A stretch of 64,000 nucleotides of DNA. Source: Diphasiastrum complanatum (Eukaryota; Streptophyta; Lycopodiopsida; Lycopodiales; Lycopodiaceae). Shown here piece after piece: positions 12,283 through 23,017 of this stretch. The stretch is from NCBI GenBank assembly GCA_029204225.1, contig CM055108.1, forward strand, positions 13,763,955 to 13,827,954, read 5' to 3'. The position numbers were made by a program, and so were the translations under genes. Every line of letters starts with the position of its first letter. The stretch's first letter is position 1. Under the pieces are notes generated by a model. The model searched no databases, was not told the DNA's origin, and worked only from the letters and a program-made list of their open reading frames with translations.

Positions 12283-13038
12283 GCTGTCAGAGTCTTTTGA
12301 TTTATTGTAATTACGGTTTACAAGATGATTAACAGCCGTTTAAACAAGATCTGTAGATCCGTTGTTGGAGTGTCGTGAAGGAGGAGAAGTACAAAGTAAC
12401 GTATCCTCCGTATGTGTCGTAGTGCAAGAATGTAGGCCGTGATGGCCGTAGTTTGTCCACAATCGTTTGAACAACCGTTGGTCGTTCGATCAGTTGTTGA
12501 TCATTTGCTTTGTAGGTGATCGTTTGTTTCCTTCGTTGATAACCGTAAGTGATAACTTACGGAGCTAAACGATGAGATGGGTCAACCGTTGTTAGTTGAC
12601 TTTGTAGGAACTCATAAATCGTTGTCGCTGGTCGACTTCGTTGATAACCGTAAGTAGGTTGCTTACGTTTAAAAACGGTTGAGGAGAGTTGACTCTGGTC
12701 ATAGCTTTCATCGTAGGAGATCGTAAGAAGGTCACTTGCGGTGGTCGACGGGATTTTACTTTTGTTGCCATTGAAAATTCCGCAAGTGCTCATATACGGT
12801 TTTTAATGACTCCCTGTGGTTTGCGGTTTGCGGTTTCTTGCTGTTTGCGGTTTGAGTCGTGCTTCTCCGTAAACGTTGATTTAACGGTTCCCTTCAGTCA
12901 GACTGTAATTTGGCGATGGCTTTGCAGTTATGCCTGATTTGACTTTGCGTGTATTTTGCAAACTGACTCAGAGAGATAGAATTCTTGAGAGTAGAAGGAG
13001 GGCGAAGGGATGAGTAGGAGAAGATTAGAATTCCAACA

Positions 13039-13615
13039 AATGTAGAGTGGTATTCTTAGATGATGTATTCATCTATAGTGTAACGCTTAAGGAGCATGAG
13101 AGAATTCAATAGCTAGAGGTATCTCTTGGAATCGATTGTGGATATGATCCTAAATTTGGGTATAGGATAGCCAGATAGTCTTTTTAACTTTTTGGTAAAC
13201 AGATCTAGAAGTAGAGAATTCTTGGAGGGAAAACTGGTGGTATGGGACATTAGTGATTCCTAAGGGAATGTGATCTGATGGCTAGTGAATACTGTAATGG
13301 TAATACTAACAGAGTAATCCATTAACTATTTAGTTTAGAGTATTTTGGAGATTATGAGATATAGATCCGGATCCCAAAAGGTATCTTATTGTTTACAAAA
13401 TCTAGAGAACCTTAAATCTATTTCTCTTTTATTGGAACTCATACTTTTTAGAAATTTCTTAAATATGAGACAATTGAATTGAGATTCATATACTATCCTT
13501 CCAGTGTGGAACTATGTTCCTAATTATTGTTATATGAAAGTGTACTTCCATATAATTGTGAATATGGCTCAGAATCTATTGACTTTTTCAATGGATTCAG
13601 TGGAATTTAGATCTC
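13039..13615. other. Spacer without a supportable gene
   Basis: AT-rich. A phrase VVFLDDVFIYSVTLKEHE in plus frame at about 13050-13105 recalls the catalytic region of a Ty3/gypsy RT, but nothing supports it on either side. Confidence 0.5.
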
Positions 13616-14888
13616 CTAAACCCAAATGATTATCTCTATTTGATAGTTGATTACCTTACCTTTTTCTTGATCATCAAAGATATGAATATCTTCAAACCTG
13701 AACCTCTGGAAATACTCCCTCTCAAACATATGATCTAGATCCAACAAGATCTCATCAATGCTTGATTCTGAATCTCCACAAGGATTAGAGAAAACACTGC
13801 CACCATTATAAATCAGAAGATAGATTCCAAACTTTCCATCCAACATGAAGTAGAGTAGGTGAAGATGAGTATCAAACCTAATAAATCCAGCCCTCCTGTG
13901 TCCATAACTAACCTCAATAAGATCACCAATGAGATCTCCCTTGTCTTGAAGAAATCGCCTCTCGATTCTCTTCATGTAGTCTTCTCCAACCAACCTTTTT
14001 CCATCTCGATCATGAGTGATCAATTCACAATCATAAAATCCTTTGAGTTAATGAAGAGATGTGAGATTCATGCCGTGGATATTCCCAAGAACCAATCTTC
14101 TATTGCTCTTTCCTTCATAAGACTCCCTCTTAATGATTGCATCATAAGAATAGAAACCTCAAAAACATTAGAAGCCATGAAAAAAATGATTAGTACCTTC
14201 AACATAAGGATGATTCAAGTACTCTCTTTTTTCAAACAAGAATTTCTACTCAATGATTTAGGTAATGACTCATATGATAATGATTCTTCCTCACTAACAT
14301 TCACAATGACATCATTCAAAGTACATCCTACTTTGGACTCTTCACATACTTCTCGTCTTCTTGACTTGTGACTATCTCCCTCACCAAGTCTCATGGTAGA
14401 ACCATTTGATCTACTCTCTTTATGAAGACATGTGACTCCACTTGCTGCAAAAATGACTTTCTTGGATTCATCACAAAAAAGTGTAGAAGAACCATCTCCT
14501 TCATGCATGCACCTAGAAACATCTTTTTCCATATGATCAAAGAAATCATTAGCAACCACCTTTTCCAAGGAAGAACTTTCACCACCTCCATTGATGAAGT
14601 TAGCTCTTTTCTTATCTTTTGCATGCTTGCACTTGCCATGAAGAACCATTGAAGAACCATCATTATTCTCATAACTAGCCAAGTTAGCACAAAGATGAAC
14701 ATCTCGAAGAAGCATATTAGATCTTGACCTAGTATTCTTTCCCTACTTACCATCGTTTTCCTATTAAGTTTCCCACCTTTCCAACCTATGACAGCTTGTC
14801 CGAGAGAGAGCCAAGGAGTCCTTGAAGTGGCATGTTGAGACCTCATACCACCTTCATTGGTTGGTGGACCAGCTAGCAAAATAGACAA
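13616..14888 (-). pseudogene. Unrecognised ORF remnant, probably from a repeat
   Basis: Three minus-strand open stretches follow one another with frame changes: 14888-14710 (WLSLGQAVIGWKGGKLNRK), 14715-14215 (a polar, Ser/Glu/Lys-rich segment with CKHAKDKKRANF) and 14023-13616 (RIERRFLQDKGDLIGDLIEV; DLDHMFEREYFQRFRFEDIH). None begins with a convincing ATG, and the opposite strand is also open over 13859-14371, so which strand was coding is not certain. I recognise no domain. Confidence 0.3.
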
Positions 14889-14914
14889 ACGAGCTTAGAA
14901 CGGCAAAGCAAGAC

Positions 14915-16231
14915 ATGTTGTTAAGAGACGCAGAGTTGCTGACGGTTATGGAAGAATTACAGAATGAAAGGGCCAAGAGACTGGAAGAGGAAAACCAGTT
15001 TTCAAATCAGCTCCAGTCTCTCCAAGAGGTACAAGACCAGTTCGAGCACTGGTTAAATTTCCTGACTCAAGAAAATAAGTGACTAACTGACGTGATGACA
15101 ACAGTCAAGCAACCAATCAAGCCAAAATACATAAATGTACCAGTTCCATCTTCAAGAGCAACAATAAAAATCGAGAAGTATGTCTCCTTAATCCAGAAAC
15201 GTGAACCCCTGAAGATCAATCATCAAATTTTAGAGGAAGAAAACAACAAGAAGTTGCCATCACTCCAAGAAAGCGTTGACAAGATCCAAGAGGAACTCCT
15301 CCACTCTAAACAACAGATGGACCTCATTTGGAATACGTCATGTAGACTCGACACAAGCATATCAGTGCAGAAAAAGGACGACAAAAACGATGATGCCGGA
15401 GCACCTGATTGAGCAAAGTCGATCCATCAACCAACTAGGTGTTGGTTTTGGCATGCCATATCAAGGTTCCACCGTTGGCTCTCTCCACACACCTGTCGTG
15501 GACTCCTCCACCTACACTCAATTTTCCCACTCATCTTCTTATTTTTCTGAACCATTTTTCTCTTACCAACCTTCATTTTTTTCCATTTGCTTATTCAACC
15601 ACCTCTACATCCACTTCTAACACCATACCACCACATCGTCTCTTAAGTCTGATGACCATTTTCTAAAACAGTTCGTATCGCCAACAGCTCAGTATAACCT
15701 CATAACTAACTCACTACCCTCTACTCATAAATTGTTTTCGCCTCCATCACCACCTGACTTTAATTTTTCTGATCAAGATCCACTTGATGAGACTGTGCAG
15801 CCTTCTATGGGACTTTCTTCATCCCCTCCAAAGAGAAAGAGCGACACCTTCACTGGATCAAGGTCTGAGGGTTCAACACCAAGGATTCCTGATACAAAGA
15901 GTGCCACAGCCTTGGACGACTATTTGGCAAGGCCCTCAAGAAAGCTGCTCGAGAAGTTCATAGAGAACATAAAAAGACAATATGATGATCGAAAAGAGTC
16001 TGATAAATTCCAAAAGACCTACAAGAAAGGAGAACAAGGGGGGGGGGGGCAAAGAATGTAACTACGGAAGAATATCTAAAGCTCAGCAGCCTCATGATCG
16101 CCTTACAACCACAACCCTCCTGGAGGATCGTGATGCTACTGAATAGTGACGAGCAGCTTCAGGAGTACCTAAGGGCACCAAGCTGGAAAAGGGTCCCCTA
16201 TTATGTGCCAATCAAGAGAAGAGACCCTTGA
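14915..16231 (+). pseudogene. Coiled-coil ORF remnant of unknown family
   Basis: From an ATG at 14915 the frame encodes strong heptads (DAELLTVMEELQNERAKRLE; NQLQSLQEVQDQFEHWLNFL) up to a TGA at 15080. It resumes at about 15092 with another helical, Lys/Glu-rich part (LPSLQESVDKIQEELLHSKQ) to 15412. After a Pro/Ser-rich stretch with shifts, 15732-16061 adds PPKRKSD and LARPSRKLLEKFIENIKRQY. A run of ten G near 16040 breaks the frame, after which EEYLKLSSLMIALQPQPSWR and LQEYLRAPSWKRVPYY run to a stop near 16230. It is built like an accessory or gag-like retroelement ORF but I cannot name it. Confidence 0.4.
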
Positions 16232-17000
16232 AAAAAAATGAAACCAGCCGAGCGACAAGTCAATTGGCCTATTATTCCAAGAATTGACTCAAGCTCAACT
16301 TTTGTTGTTAGCTGATGCCATGCCCCCAAGGTGTCGTTGCAAAACCTCTCCACTCAAAAGGGCTTCTACTGTAGATAGTCGAGTCCTGACAGATCTTATA
16401 ACCAAGATGAGCTACCATAGCTGAGATTCTGTTTTATCCATAATCTGTTTCATAGTGCGCCAATGTTTGTTAAGCTTCTCTCTCAGTGACAATTTGCTTC
16501 ACAATGTTAGCAAATTTCTGTCTGACAGAGTTGATATGTGTTTGTTGTGGCTGGAACTTATAGGTCCATGTTATTAGATGTTGGCACTTTTGGGCATGCA
16601 ATGTCCCCTCAAGAAGAGAAATGGCTCTTGTTCTACTTGGAGCGTTACAAGGACATGTAACTTTCAAAATGAGTTGTTATCTCAATTGAGCTTCGTAAAC
16701 ACATGTCAATGTGGAGTGTTATATCATCTTTCCTTTTGCTCCAATAATACTAGGAATAGATATAGCTTGTTAGAACAACCTATCTAAAAGGTATGAAGTC
16801 TCACAAAGCTTCTAGTTTACTTATTGATACTTCTTGGGAGAAAACTAGATTCTCACAAATGAAGTCTCACAAAGCTTCTAGATGCTCGCCTTCCTACAAA
16901 CCACAAAAACAAATAACTTATTGCTACTTCTTGGGAGAAAACTAGATTCTCCAAATGACTTATAGATAAAATTCAAACAGTTGGATTTTAATACAACACC
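16232..17000. other. Spacer with a short duplicated segment
   Basis: No gene seen. Between 16795 and 16955 two phrases occur twice: a 20-base GAAGTCTCACAAAGCTTCTA-type unit (about 16793 and 16860) and a TACTTCTTGGGAGAAAACTA-type unit (about 16830 and 16928), indicating a local direct duplication of roughly 65-100 bp. Confidence 0.6.
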
Positions 17001-18034
17001 AAGCATTGATACCATGACTTTTTTTGAAAAAAGTTACAATGCTAGATAGCTAAGGTATTGAACTAGAATTACGACAATGCCTCAAGCAAGAACTCGGTTA
17101 AAGTCAAGCCAACAATGTGAAACAAATGATATTTCTCCCTCCAACTATGGTAAGAAAATGAGAGATGAGCTTATTTATTTATGAGCAATCTCAATTGATA
17201 GATTGTTAAATAGATTTCACCCACTTGGAGCTTGCATGTGGTATGTGCTTGTATTATACTTCTTTGCAAACTCAAATTTTTTGTACGATCATGCAAACCG
17301 AACTATCAAATTCAAGTTTGGACTTCAAGCCACAAATAATTACTCCAATAATTACTTTGTCTTAAGTGTAGGCATGCTAGAAATGGTCCTTGACCCTGTA
17401 TAATTGACCTATGCATGCTTTCCTATATATTGATGAAGATAGCTAGTAGATTGCCAAAGGTGGTGGCTAAGGTTTTGCTTTTCTCTCCTTCTAAGCTTGT
17501 TCTTGTCACTAATTGAGGAACATAAATTTAAGAGTTCTTTAAAAAGACTATATCAAAATCATAGGACCTTCTTGAATAGATTGCATACATGTGGAGATAG
17601 AAAGGAAGCCAAAATTTCAAAAAGGTACAAAGAAAAGAGAGTGAAGAAGCAAATCAATTAATTAAAAGATTTTCAAAAGAAAATATCTCTAACAATAACA
17701 TTGATAAGTTTACTAGCAAATTCAAGAGATCTCAAAGAGAAGATACTACAAGAAGAGCAACAAATCTGAGAATCTACACTTAACTTCTCAACTGAATTGT
17801 TCAAAAAGATAAGAGCATTTGGAATTGAACCAAGTATAAGGTCAATCTTGTGATCAACAGACCTTTCGGGTGGTAAATCCTCCTTCCAAGGAAAATTCAC
17901 TAGAAAGAATATATATGTGATAGATAGCAAAAAAGATGAACAATAGGAGACCATGGAGTGGATTTGTAAAGCATTTCAAGATTGGTCAAAAATTGGAAAA
18001 ACCATTCACAAATAAAAAACTAAGCACAATTCTT

Positions 18035-18116
<82 letters not shown>

Positions 18117-19017
18117 TTAAGACCCGTAAGAGGTGAAAAAGAATTTCATCAAGAAAAATGACCTGAATTTAAAATGAAAAATATTACAATCAACTATTGA
18201 GACTATAGTAGTTACCACGTACATTTTTTATGTATAATCAACCCTAATAAGTGGACACCACACCTTAGAAAAGAACATTTTTTGTAGCATTTGACAAGGT
18301 GATTAAGTCGAATGATAATAATTGTATAGGAAGACACTCTAGTTGTAGCTAAGTATGAGCAATTGTCACTATTTCAATCAAATATAACATCAACTTGGTT
18401 GAAAGAACTATGTCTATGCACTTCCTTACTTTTTTTTTACTATTCTATTTTAAATTCTCTTAAACTCTAAAGACTTGGAAAATTTTCCCATAGTTAGTCA
18501 AAAACAACATTGCAACTATACTTGTAATAAGTTATCTTTATTATAATAGATGTTGGTAACAAATTTCATTCTTGAATTGTGCTATTTTGAGCGTTCCTTG
18601 AGTAATTTCACATTCATTGCTATTGATCTAATGAAAGATTAATAACAGGTTTGAGCAATAGAGAGCTGATCTAAAGAGATTCAATGTTTTTTTAGCTAGA
18701 CAAAAGTATTGCTTCTTAACACAAAAGCATCTTAAACTACTACAATGATCAACTGAGAGATAATTTGTTAGTTGCTAGATTTGCTAAACATGGTAAAATC
18801 TCGCATATGCTTTGTGAAGTAACAAGGAATTGTCAATTTTAGGCTCATATGCTTTGAGAAGTAACAAGGATTTAAGCTCACATATGATCGTTCCAATCTC
18901 TACATAACATGACATTTGAGCCCAAAAAGAGCCTTTTAAAAAACTATTGTCTATTTGTTTCCCCTAAAAAAAATTTACAAATGGCCCAATCAAAACACTT
19001 AGATTTGAAATCTACGT
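17001..19017. other. AT-rich intergenic sequence, no gene seen
   Basis: Only short open frames without recognisable domains. Contains the AT microsatellite listed separately. Confidence 0.6.
18037..18113. repeat. (AT)n microsatellite
   Basis: About 38 uninterrupted AT units. It reads through as a Tyr/Ile repeat in all frames; the overlapping small open frame is an artefact. Confidence 0.97.
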
Positions 19018-19025
19018 GATGTAAC
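19018..19025. repeat. Target site duplication of the MITE (left)
   Basis: GATGTAAC, repeated exactly at 19438-19445. Confidence 0.8.
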
Positions 19026-19437
19026 CATAGAACCCACGGTTACTAAAACCGTGGGTCTTAGGAACCGTGGGGTGAACCGTACCACGGTTCATGAACCGTG
19101 GTACGGTTTCTGTATTTAATTAATTAATTGATTTTTTGCCAGTTTCCCCCCAAAAGGCAGTTTTAGTCCTCATTTCACAGATTTTGTGGGGGAAGTAAAA
19201 AAAAAAGCCATTAATTAAATGCTATGGTCCTCTCCAAAATAAATAATTAAACTCCTTAAACGATTCTGATTTTTTTTGGCATTATTTTGGGCTTTTTTTT
19301 GGGGGTGGGAACTAAAAAAAAAAAATTAATTAATTAATTAATTGGTACGGTTCACCACTAAAATGTGTTTCAACTGTACAAGCTGCTGTACGGTTCTGAG
19401 AACCGTGGTGAACCGTTCACGGTTCTCAGATTCTATG
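19026..19437. mobile_element. hAT-type MITE with 8-bp target site duplication
   Basis: A 412-bp segment begins CATAGAA and ends TTCTATG (inverted), and is flanked on both sides by the same 8 bases, GATGTAAC (19018-19025 and 19438-19445). Eight-bp duplications and short CA-starting inverted termini are typical of hAT transposons. Both subterminal regions carry many copies in both orientations of an AACCGTGG/CCACGGTT motif, as hAT transposase-binding repeats do. The centre holds TTAATTAA-type runs and no coding sequence, so the element is non-autonomous. Confidence 0.8.
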
Positions 19438-19445
19438 GATGTAAC
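19438..19445. repeat. Target site duplication of the MITE (right)
   Basis: GATGTAAC, identical to 19018-19025. Confidence 0.8.
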
Positions 19446-19559
19446 TCGAAACTGGAAAAAGAAACGCTTTTAAGAAGATAGCAATTTGACTTTGAGGGTA
19501 GCCCGTAAGCATGACGTTTTGTATATAGTGTAAGTTGTAGTTCATTAAAAAGATAATAT

Positions 19560-19870
19560 AACTTGTCAACCGTAGTTTCGATTGAGACATTTGACCTGGT
19601 TTTGAGCTACAGTTGAAAAGTTATAGTCGATCAAAATCTAGTCAAAAGTTATTGCTCAACACCTAATATCTAATTTGTGCACAATTTGACCAAACGGGTC
19701 ACTTGCGTACAAATCTGTTTTTAGGTATTGACCACAAACTTTCACTAATTGCAACTTTCGAATCATAACTCAAAACCAGGTCATGTTGAATATCGTGCGA
19801 ACAAACGCTTTCTAATAGCATCAAAAACATCTTAGTTGGAGTTACGGTTGGAAAGTTATACTATTTTTTT
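19560..19870. repeat. Foldback-like inverted repeat
   Basis: GACCTGGTTTTGAG at 19593-19606 has its exact reverse complement at 19769-19782, and similarity continues outwards and inwards at a lower level. Termini and a target duplication were not found, so it may be an old MITE. Confidence 0.5.
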
Positions 19871-20573
19871 TAAGACCTACAAACCATATTATACACGGAA
19901 TAGTTAACTATCAAAAATAGTATAGGTGAAAATGGTTACTATTTGGGCCACTACTGCAGTATTTTGGCCCAAGCTATTTAAAAAAAAATTGAGATTAGAC
20001 CATGGTTTGGGCGAAAACAAATCCATCGTTTAAAAATTACCATTCCTTACTGAACCTTACTGATTTGTACTACTATATGGCCCTAATTAGGAACTCACAA
20101 ACTTAACATTGCTAGATAGTATAAGTAGGAGAGTGTGCCCTCATTTGAGTAGGTGATTAATCGATTGGAGAGTAGAGCTGTTTTCTTGTTTGTTCTTGGC
20201 AAGTTCATAGCTTTCAGCTTTATTCAATGATTCCTATAAAAGTCTTGACATATTGCTATCAATTCGATCAACCAGATACATTTCCTTTCAGTAAAATTTG
20301 CAATTCTTTAGGTGGTATTGATGTTCTTGCAATGTTTAAACTCTAAATCATAACGTACCACTGATCAAAGTAACTTGAGATTGCTAGAGGTTAGGTCAAC
20401 ACAAACATCTCACAAGTACAAAAGGAGCCTGTGTTTGCCATCGTCTTTGAATGAAAAAGCATAACATCTTGAACATAGAAAATGTATTGGGGATTTTTGC
20501 AGAAAGAATCAGCAGTGATTATAATCAGAAGAAAATTAAACTGCAAAAGGAAAAACTATAAAGTTTATTGATT
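19871..20573. other. Intergenic sequence beyond the 3' end of the host gene
   Basis: No gene or repeat recognised. Confidence 0.5.
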
Positions 20574-20579
20574 GCACAA
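20574..20579 (-). terminator. Candidate polyadenylation signal of the host gene
   Basis: AATAAA on the minus strand about 505 bp beyond the stop codon. The intervening sequence has no other feature apart from a local duplication. Confidence 0.4.
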
Positions 20580-20767
20580 GATAGCTGAATATAAAGAATG
20601 CAAAAAAGGAGACAGCCTTTTGAAATGCTTTAGTACAAGTTCAAGGAAACTTTACTTAGAAACCAGATGTTTACAACAGTAGAATAAATGGAGATATAGC
20701 AATGTATGCCGTCATGAAGGATACAAAAATCTAGCTGGATTGTTTTCTCAATTCAGCTACACTAGTG

Positions 20768-20881
20768 CTAACTACAGAAACAGACAGCTCTGTGATGAGC
20801 ATAAACTTTAATCACTTGCCTCACTAACTATAGAAAGAGACAGAGCTCTGTTCTGAACATAATCTTTAATCACTTGCCTCA
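20768..20881. repeat. Tandem duplication (about 57 bp x 2) in the 3' UTR region
   Basis: Two adjacent units, each starting CTAACTA(C/T)AGAAA and ending TTTAATCACTTGCCTCA, differ at several positions and by two bases in length. Confidence 0.75.
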
Positions 20882-21083
20882 ACTGAGTTAGCTAACATAA
20901 TGAAGTAATGAGGGAACTCTCTTATAGAAAGCCAAGATCAGCTCAAGCAAGTCCTTCAGAAAGTTCAGTGGAGTAATCTCCAGATGGACACACCAAAGTG
21001 CTACCAAGGACAATCTCTTATGACCACAGGACTCAAGACAACGGTGTGTCAAAACGAGCTTAGAAATGTGCTGCTCTTACATT

Positions 21084-21128
21084 TTAGATTTCTTCAACGA
21101 TTGTCCAGTTAAGTTTCTGTCCTGCATT
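21084..21128 (-). CDS. CCDC113: CCDC113-like terminal exon with stop codon
   Basis: 45 bp including the TAA at 21084-21086. Acceptor TCTATCGCCACAG. Encodes NAGQKLNWTIVEEI. Length and position fit a short tail after the KVEI helix, as in animals, but the sequence is too short to prove homology; phase and acceptor are the evidence. Confidence 0.55.
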   Translation of the reverse strand, partial: NAGQKLNWTIVEEI

Positions 21129-21491
21129 CTGTGGCGATAGAATGCCCCCAATAATAAATCGTTTGATTGGACATGAAATCCTTCAACTTTGTTTCTCAGC
21201 AATCCCACAGGCTAGTTTGGTGATGCTACTCTTTTCCTGAATTTCTTGTTTTTTGAACACAACCACAGGAAAAATTATTCTTAATTACTAAACGTAACTT
21301 GGATCATGACCATCCTTTCTGTTGAGCTTATTAAATAATGCTGGTTGCTTTAATCAACAGCGAGCACAAAAATCAATACAAATGTTTCAAAGGACTACCT
21401 TGAGGATCTGCAGGTCTTATCAGGCTATAACTTGAGTTTGATCAAAAATAGAACGGCAGGAAGCTGGGGTATAGAGTTTTTTTCTGATTAC

Positions 21492-21539
21492 TTTCACATG
21501 CTTCTCCAATTGCTGAGCCATCAGTTCTACTATCTCCAC
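21492..21539 (-). CDS. CCDC113: CCDC113-like exon with VEIVEL
   Basis: 48 bp, 16 codons, phase 0-0. Acceptor TTTGTACATACAG, donor AAA-GTAATC. Encodes VEIVELMAQQLEKHVK, completing the W-x-x-KVEI-x-E signature begun in the preceding exon. Confidence 0.7.
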
Positions 21540-21657
21540 CTGTATGTACAAACACAAAAGAGCACCAAGTTATTCTGACAAACACATTAATTTCCATGCA
21601 CAACCTGATACCTACCACAACAGACATGTTTACATTCATAAAAAGTAATGTCATTAC

Positions 21658-21786
21658 CTTCTTTTGCCAAGTATGCACCTCCTTTTTCAGAAAGCCAAGT
21701 TTGTTCTTTACTTGCATATAATCCAGGACTTCTGGTAGAGGTGGCCCATCGCCTTGGTGCATTGAAAGCATCTCCTCGAGTTTCTT
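21658..21786 (-). CDS. CCDC113: CCDC113-like exon with the VLDYMQ...WQKK motif
   Basis: 129 bp, 43 codons, phase 0-0. Acceptor TTTTTATCTGAATTCAG, donor AAG-GTAATG. Encodes KKLEEMLSMHQGDGPPLPEV then LDYMQVKNKLGFLKKEVHTW and QKK. The P-x-V-x-x-Y start followed by a helix ending in W-x-x-K-V-E-I is the most distinctive family segment; the final VEI comes from the next exon, which supports the splice. Confidence 0.75.
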
Positions 21787-21899
21787 CTGAATTCAGATAA
21801 AAATAAAATGACTGAGTCTCTCTCTCTCCCTCTCTCTCCCCCCCCAACGTGTACAAACATATATTTGTTCTTGTAAGCTGACACTGAACCTCCCCTTAC

Positions 21900-21950
21900 A
21901 GAAAATGATTGCACCCTTGAGCCTCCAAGTGAACTCTTTATGTTTTGAGA
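21900..21950 (-). CDS. CCDC113: CCDC113-like small exon
   Basis: 51 bp, 17 codons, phase 0-0. Acceptor TTATTATTTCAACAG, donor TCT-GTAAGG. Encodes a polar Ser-rich linker (SQNIKSSLGGSRVQSFS) with no counterpart I recall in animal proteins. Support comes from both splice borders and from phase. Confidence 0.6.
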
Positions 21951-22052
21951 CTGTTGAAATAATAAGGTCAGGTATGTAGCCTAGAGATAAAACTTGGGAT
22001 CTAGCAGACTAAACTTGCCATAAATTACTTTTAGCCATATGTGATAGTCAAC

Positions 22053-22079
22053 CTTGAACGATGATTTGATCCAGTATTT
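22053..22079 (-). CDS. Possible tiny CCDC113-like exon (doubtful)
   Basis: 27 bp, phase 0 at both ends, KYWIKSSFK. Donor AAG-GTTGAC is good; the acceptor GACACTAG lacks a strong pyrimidine tract. The neighbouring exons also join in frame without it. Confidence 0.25.
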
Positions 22080-22531
22080 CTAGTGTCATACGATTCTCCA
22101 CATCAGAATTTTTAAATTCATGGAAGCATCACTCGCTGATTTTGGACACCTTCATGATTTTCATGTGAAACTTCTTTTTGCCAAATCACCAAAAGAAGGG
22201 CTGCTTCCACATCTAACCTCAAGATGCAAGTAAACTGAGAAGCTGAAAAAGATGGATCTAACTACTCAGGGAATGCATCATGTATGCAATATTGCAATGT
22301 AGATTGGGAAAGAGATACAATCCAGAAAATGAAAAAATGTTCACAGATTGAGAGAACTTAATGTATAGTTATATGATACTTCATTGTACCATATTTCAGA
22401 CTTCCATGTCTGAGAGCAGTTTAGAGATTTTGTTTGGTCTTGACAGACCAATCATTTTAGCTAGTAGTTGTTTATGGAGACATTTATATGCTCCTTTTCA
22501 ATATCTGTCAAACTTGAGATGTATTTATTTG

Positions 22532-22574
22532 GTCTTATATGCCTTTTGGCATTAAAAGACGTTAATAAAGCGCG

Positions 22575-22624
<50 letters not shown>
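22532..22624 (+). mobile_element. 3' terminus of a LINE copy: stem-loop plus (CT)n tail
   Basis: GTCTTATATGCC-TTTT-GGCAT...AAAGAC forms a stem-loop followed by GTTAATAAAGC and a long CT run. The same signature ends two other LINE copies (24755 and 29022), so it marks the 3' end of an otherwise unidentified upstream copy. Confidence 0.7.
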
Positions 22625-22627
<3 letters not shown>

Positions 22628-22672
22628 CGCCATGCGCCCTCGCTGCCCCTCACCACACTCCCCCACATCATC

Positions 22673-22706
22673 GGCTGATGTGGCAGCCAGCGCTGCCACA
22701 TCAGCC
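22673..22706 (+). repeat. Perfect 15-bp hairpin in the GC-rich 5' region of the next LINE
   Basis: GGCTGATGTGGCAGC, loop CAGC, then its exact reverse complement. It opens a GC-rich stretch (about 22640-22830) with many TGGCAG/CTGCCA repeats, unlike the AT-rich surroundings. Confidence 0.85.
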
Positions 22707-23017
22707 GTGCTCCCACCCACCATGGCAGGTCTTCCTGCCACGCAGGTAGCGCAACCTGCCTGCGTGGCAGCACAGCCTGCCACGTGGCAGTGCATCCTGT
22801 CTGTGTGGCAATGTGCCACGCAAGCAGCCCTGCCGATGACCTCCTGCTTGCCTACTGCTCCTCCGTCTGTCGCTCCTCGTACCTTTTCCTCCGATTCCAC
22901 AGTTTATGCTCCTATTCTTCCCACTCCGATCACTGCCATCTCTTCTTCCCTCCAAGAACCACAACATACAGCAAATATACCATATATGCCCTCTAAATCA
23001 ACGGAACTTTTCTCATC

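Larger units (their letters stand above)
11649..13038 (-). mobile_element. 5' LTR of the copia remnant
   Basis: About 1.39 kb with TGTTGGAATTC at 13038 and CACCAACA at 11649 in minus sense. It directly precedes the copia gag remnant. The sequence after the LTR (GTATTGGTTCAG) resembles a damaged TTGGTATCAGAGC initiator-Met primer site. A TATAAATA box on the minus strand lies at 12275-12282, and a long CT run lies inside. Confidence 0.65.

Noticed and set aside
13050-13110. Possible RT catalytic stretch (VVFLDDVFIYSVTLKEHE)
   Set aside because: Only one short phrase fits; no neighbouring RT motif in any frame.
18030-18136. Open frame with a long Tyr/Ile repeat
   Set aside because: It is the AT microsatellite read in frame; no protein evidence around it.
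17936-18136. Search for a CRISPR array, operons or rRNA genes
   Set aside because: No spaced palindromic repeats, no ribosome-binding-site-led gene clusters and no rRNA seen; the content is eukaryotic repeat DNA throughout.
22053-22079. Treating the 27-bp candidate exon as part of the confirmed gene model
   Set aside because: Weak acceptor and the neighbouring exons join in frame without it, so it is listed only as doubtful.
22562-22900. Minus-strand Arg/Glu-repeat ORFs over the CT run and GC-rich block
   Set aside because: They are the complement of the CT microsatellite and of the LINE 5' region.
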